DNA of 64,000 bases, taken from assembly GCA_964057225.1 (NCBI GenBank), contig OZ059898.1, positions 8,804,001 through 8,868,000 on the forward strand, written 5' to 3'. The DNA is from Auanema rhodensis (Eukaryota > Nematoda > Chromadorea > Rhabditida > Rhabditidae). The notes beneath the pieces are model-generated. The model was not told the origin of the DNA. It searched no databases and saw only the letters and a list, made by a program, of their open reading frames with translations. The position numbers and the translations under genes are program-made. Each line of letters starts with the position of its first letter. Position 1 is the first letter of the stretch. Shown here piece by piece: positions 60,152 through 64,000 of this stretch.

Positions 60152-63100
60152 ATTGTTGATGGATATTGGAAACAAGCTGTTTCTCTTTCATCTTGCTTTA
60201 CAGATGACCAACGATTAGCAACCAAAGTTTTGGTGGAAATTCGTGATCAAGGCACAGGAGACCGTGGAGAAACTGAGTTTGAGTTTGATCCTCTGGCAAG
60301 CTCATTTGATTTAATTCCACTTCGTCCTTTCTATAATACAATGACTTCAGCACTTTCATTCATAGTATATCATAGAAAAATGAGGAAATTAAGCTTAAAA
60401 CTGGAAATTACAGACAATCCCATTAGGAGCTGTAAGACAACCTTCATTGGAAGTCACTGCCACATGTATAGGAGGCTTATACAGTGGAAATGTTACAATT
60501 ACCACTCAGATTGGGGAATTTTTCAAAATAGATAAGCCAAAAAGTTTTTCTTCGTGTTATGTTATCATGGTTCAGGTAAGAATTGATAGCAATTATAAAA
60601 TAATTTCCTATGATTCAGGCTGTGCGCTTGTTGGGAAATGATATTAAATCTCGATCAAAAACCGTGATGCTGCCGAAGATGGAACAGACTCCATCCATTA
60701 ATCCATCATGGATAGAAATTCAAAATCCGGAGGCTTCTTACAAAGTTGGAAGTAAATTAATGGTTCGAGTACCACAGAAATTAGCTGTACAAATGAATTA
60801 TTTGGTAAAATTTCTCAAATATGTATTATTAAGAAAAATTTTCAGATTCTATGTAATCATGTGGAAGTTGTAGCTGCTGGTAAGATACGTGATGATGCTG
60901 TTCTCACCGTTACTTTAACTTCAAATATGATCGGAAAATGTATATTATTCGTTTATATGACACAAACTAAAAACGTTGTTGATATGATACAATTTTACGT
61001 CTCTGAGGACTGTCAAGTAATAGAAATGTTTTTGAATTTCAGTAAATAATATATTTTTATTCAGGCAACTACATTTGCTTCAAAAGCTGAAATCAAACCA
61101 GGAAATAATGTTACTTTTACTTTAAACGGTGATCCATATGGTTTAGCAGTTATACGAAGCACAGATGATAGACTAAATGCTCTTTCATTAGTATGAGTTC
61201 TTATACTTCTACATCGATTTAAATTTCTTTTTTTAGAAAAGTGAATCAGTTAAAACGAAAAATTGGGATTTATCCATGTTCCAAGAATCAAGTTTGAAGA
61301 ATCATCAAGCTCGTCTTATGAACTTTGTCGATGTTAAAGAAATTCACAACTCTATAGGTTGGTCAAGAATATTTTCATATTATAATTTTTATTTAGAACG
61401 AAGCTGTGCTTCTGCTGGAACAGAGTATAGCGTTATGTTCGGGAAATGTCCGGAAGCGAAAGTTACTCCATCTATTGTCTCAAACTACTGTTTGAAAAAA
61501 ATGATTGACGCCTGTCTTAATCCAAAAAAACCAACCAGTCAGTCTATATTTTATTTTGATATCATACCGGATCAAATATAGCTTCAGCTTCTTGTCGCAA
61601 AAAAGGGGGTTGCAACACAAGGATAGCCAGTTCCAAAGAAGTTGTTGTGTTAGAAGCAAATGTTTTTGCTCCAAGAGTCAAACCGAAATTCCTTCTGTCT
61701 CGACCATCCGCTGCCGAGGAACTCTTTAGGTTTTATAACTGTTGTCTCTGCTATATGAAAATAGAATGCTTCAGTGATCCAACATTACCAATATTTGATG
61801 AACCTGACGATGACGGGCCACCAATTCGCCAACATTTCCATGAAGTCTGGCTGTTCAATGCCGTAAAATTAGGGTGTAGTATCAATGAAAGGCTGTATTA
61901 ATGATTTCTGTTCAGTGCCTCAGGTACAGTATCCACTTCTGTGGCAGCTCCTGACTCCATTGGAAGATGGTCAGTTGCGACAGCATTTTGGTCCCCTGGT
62001 CAGCTTGACCTGTGCCGTCCGAGTAACATTGAAATCGTAGCGAAAAAGAATTATTTTATGGAAGTTGATATGCCACGACACGTTTACATAAACGAAACTG
62101 TTTCTGTGAAAATTTCAGTTTCAGCTTTAAAGCCACAACGCGAAACTAAGGTAATATTAGATTGTTCAATAAGTTAATTCCAGCTCAGTACGCATACAAA
62201 TATACACATATAAAGATATCATAAACAAGTAACAAAAAATGTTTTGAAAACGTACATATGTTACTAAATGTTGAGACATATTTCGCTTAAAACTTACTAG
62301 ACCATTTAATATTCTAAAGAATTGCTGAAAAATAATTTGTTTTCATTAGCTTTCCGTATGTATGGCTGATTTGTCAAGAAAAGTATGTGCTGATTTGGGA
62401 GCATTTGGTAGATATGGGGAACCTGTATACTCTAGGTATATACTCAATTAAATAAAATTCATCTTAAATAAATGTTTAGAGTGATTGTATCTCCTAGCAA
62501 AATGACTGATAGTAAAACTTTCACAATGAGATTCTTAGTTACTGGTCCTACAACAGTTCTTTTCCATTTGAGAGAGTATGTTTTCCTGGTTTGAGAGTTA
62601 TTTTCATGAAGAACCTTTAAGAGAAACATCATTTCCTGGAAAGCATCATTGTGATATTGGTCAAATTTATGATTCAGTGAAACTCGATATAAATATCGCT
62701 GTAAGTATAATAATAATATGTGAATAATATAAATAATATTATTTATAGAAAAGAGCGGAAACAGAGGAACATTATAAGAGATTAATATTGAATGCTGACA
62801 AACCTTTGAGTAATGTCGTGCTACTCAATGATGACCCAGATGATGTCAAACGATTTAAAGACTTATTCCGAACTATGCCTCATGCATATCCAGGATTTTC
62901 AACAAATAAAGAAATAATAGGTATATTAGTTAAATATTAATTATAAAAATAATAAATTTATAACTTCAAGAAGTATTTGAACATCGTTCATCAGATGACG
63001 CTAATGCTGTTGTTACCGAGATTCATACAAATATTTTGGATACTGATGCTGTTTATAGTTTCACAGTCGATATATCCAGTATAATTAATTACAGGAATAA

Positions 63101-64000
63101 CTCTCAGAAAAATTATATTTCATTTTAGAATTTCTACCAAACACTATCATCTCTGACTCACTCAATCGAGTTAAAAGAGGAGTTCTAGACTATGGTAACG
63201 CATTCTTAACGGATATTATCAGAAAATTGTCAACTGAGTTATATCAATTTAAAAGACTTCGGACTCAAGGAAGTATTGATATAAGACAAATACAGACATC
63301 AGAAAACAAAATTGGATCATGTATGATTACCCTAAACATTATAATATATATTTCCATATATTATAGTGATATCTGATATGCTTCGATTTTCTGATTGTGG
63401 TCTCAATCAAACTTCTTGTGGTTTCTCAGAATTTGGACGTCCAAAAGATGAATCAAGCCGTTCTCCAATGTATATATTACAGTTTTCTGATTTGATGAGC
63501 AATAATTATTTTACAGATTATCATCATTAGCTGCTTCTCTATTTTGTGAAGCTTCTGCTGATGAAAAATTGGCTTGTGGAACTATTAAATACATTCAGAA
63601 TTTTATCATAAATGGTCTAAAAACTAGCGATGTAGATATATCGGATATGATTGATATTGTAAATCATTAAGTTCAAATTAATTAAACAAATTTAAAATTA
63701 TTACAGGATAGTCCAGTAGATCGTCAATGGCTTTTAAATGCTTTGTTCTTACAAGTTTCCAAAGATTGTGCTGCTTTACAATGCATTGTATGTCCATAAT
63801 ATTCTTAAAGTTTGAATTATTTTTATTTTCAGAAAAACGATTTAGCATGGTCTAAGCTCTATTTCAATTTTTATGATCTGGATGAAACTTGGAGGTGTTG
63901 ATTCGACATATTTGTACTGAACTAATTATATGATACTTAGATTTGATGATCGAACATTGGCCGCCTTAGCCTTTATGGGAACAAATTCGACAGCTGAAAT
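60152..64000 (+). CDS. Alpha-2-macroglobulin/TEP-like protein, exons 8 onward (partial)
   Basis: About 20 phase-consistent exons, open at the window edge: 60152-60364, 60414-60575, 60619-60804, 60846-61016, 61065-61190, 61237-61357, 61397-61537, 61582-61873, 61916-62150, 62350-62435, 62480-62575, 62622-62700, 62749-62920, 62971-63078, 63129-63320, 63367-63469, 63517-63658, 63707-63787, 63833-63894, 63941-64000. Macroglobulin domains come first, then a Cys-rich linker (KGGCNTR, CCLCYMKIEC). Next is the hallmark HFHEVWLFNAVKLGASGTVS and APDSIGRWSVATAFWS of the A2M core. An LNRVKRGVLDYG segment with a furin-like RVKR follows. The helical thioester-type domain has CGFSEFGRPKDESSRSP where the family has DGS-SAFG. 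GCGEQ is absent from all of these exons. The family is certain enough. Linkage to 33649 is inferred. Confidence 0.85.

Noticed and set aside
61730-61764. Apparent 35-bp intron in the macroglobulin (GTTTTATAAC...AATAG)
   Set aside because: Removing it shifts the frame into a stop, while reading through keeps a long family-consistent frame. The real intron nearby is 61874-61915.

Overview
The window looks like nuclear DNA of a nematode. It is very AT-rich, introns inside genes are mostly 42-60 bp with TTTTCAG or ATTTTAG acceptors, two cuticle-collagen genes are present, and the receptor repertoire (a biogenic-amine-type GPCR and two GnRH/AKH-receptor-like GPCRs) fits a worm. I cannot name the species. 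All gene models were spliced by eye. I checked reading-frame phase across every junction of the amine-type receptor, the SDR, both collagens, the four-TM protein, the Cys-rich protein, the nested 316-aa protein and the macroglobulin. The second GnRH-receptor-like gene has only approximate exon edges.

Layout, left to right. 1-8.4 kb: mostly non-coding, with one small secreted protein gene (6.5-7.0 kb, +) and several unexplained GC-richer islands. 8.4-14.1 kb: a 20-exon amine-type GPCR (-) with a tRNA-Ser(GCU) inside one intron. 14.1-21.3 kb: gene-poor. 21.3-30.4 kb: a compact cluster made of an SDR (+), a collagen (-) that converges on it, a second collagen (+), a four-TM protein (-) and a Cys-rich secreted protein (+). 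33.6-64.0 kb: an alpha-2-macroglobulin/TEP-like gene (+) that runs off the right edge.

The macroglobulin is the most unusual locus. Seven exons encode a signal peptide and the first macroglobulin domains (33649-34868). The next in-phase exons of the same fold begin only at 60152. The implied intron is about 25.3 kb. It holds two related GnRH-receptor-like genes on the opposite strand (35.0-38.8 kb and 45.3-47.5 kb), a candidate secreted-peptide ORF (52.2 kb, -) and an unrelated 316-aa protein gene on the same strand (58.7-60.0 kb). The visible part of the protein lacks the GCGEQ thioester motif.

The two collagens and perhaps the Cys-rich protein are likely extracellular or cuticular. The three GPCRs are likely neuronal, and the macroglobulin a secreted defence or protease-binding protein. 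Nothing in the sequence ties these genes into one pathway. The remaining DNA is AT-rich, with (CT)n/(GA)n and (TA)n microsatellites, two G10 tracts, a 9-bp ACGTC minisatellite and several palindromes.
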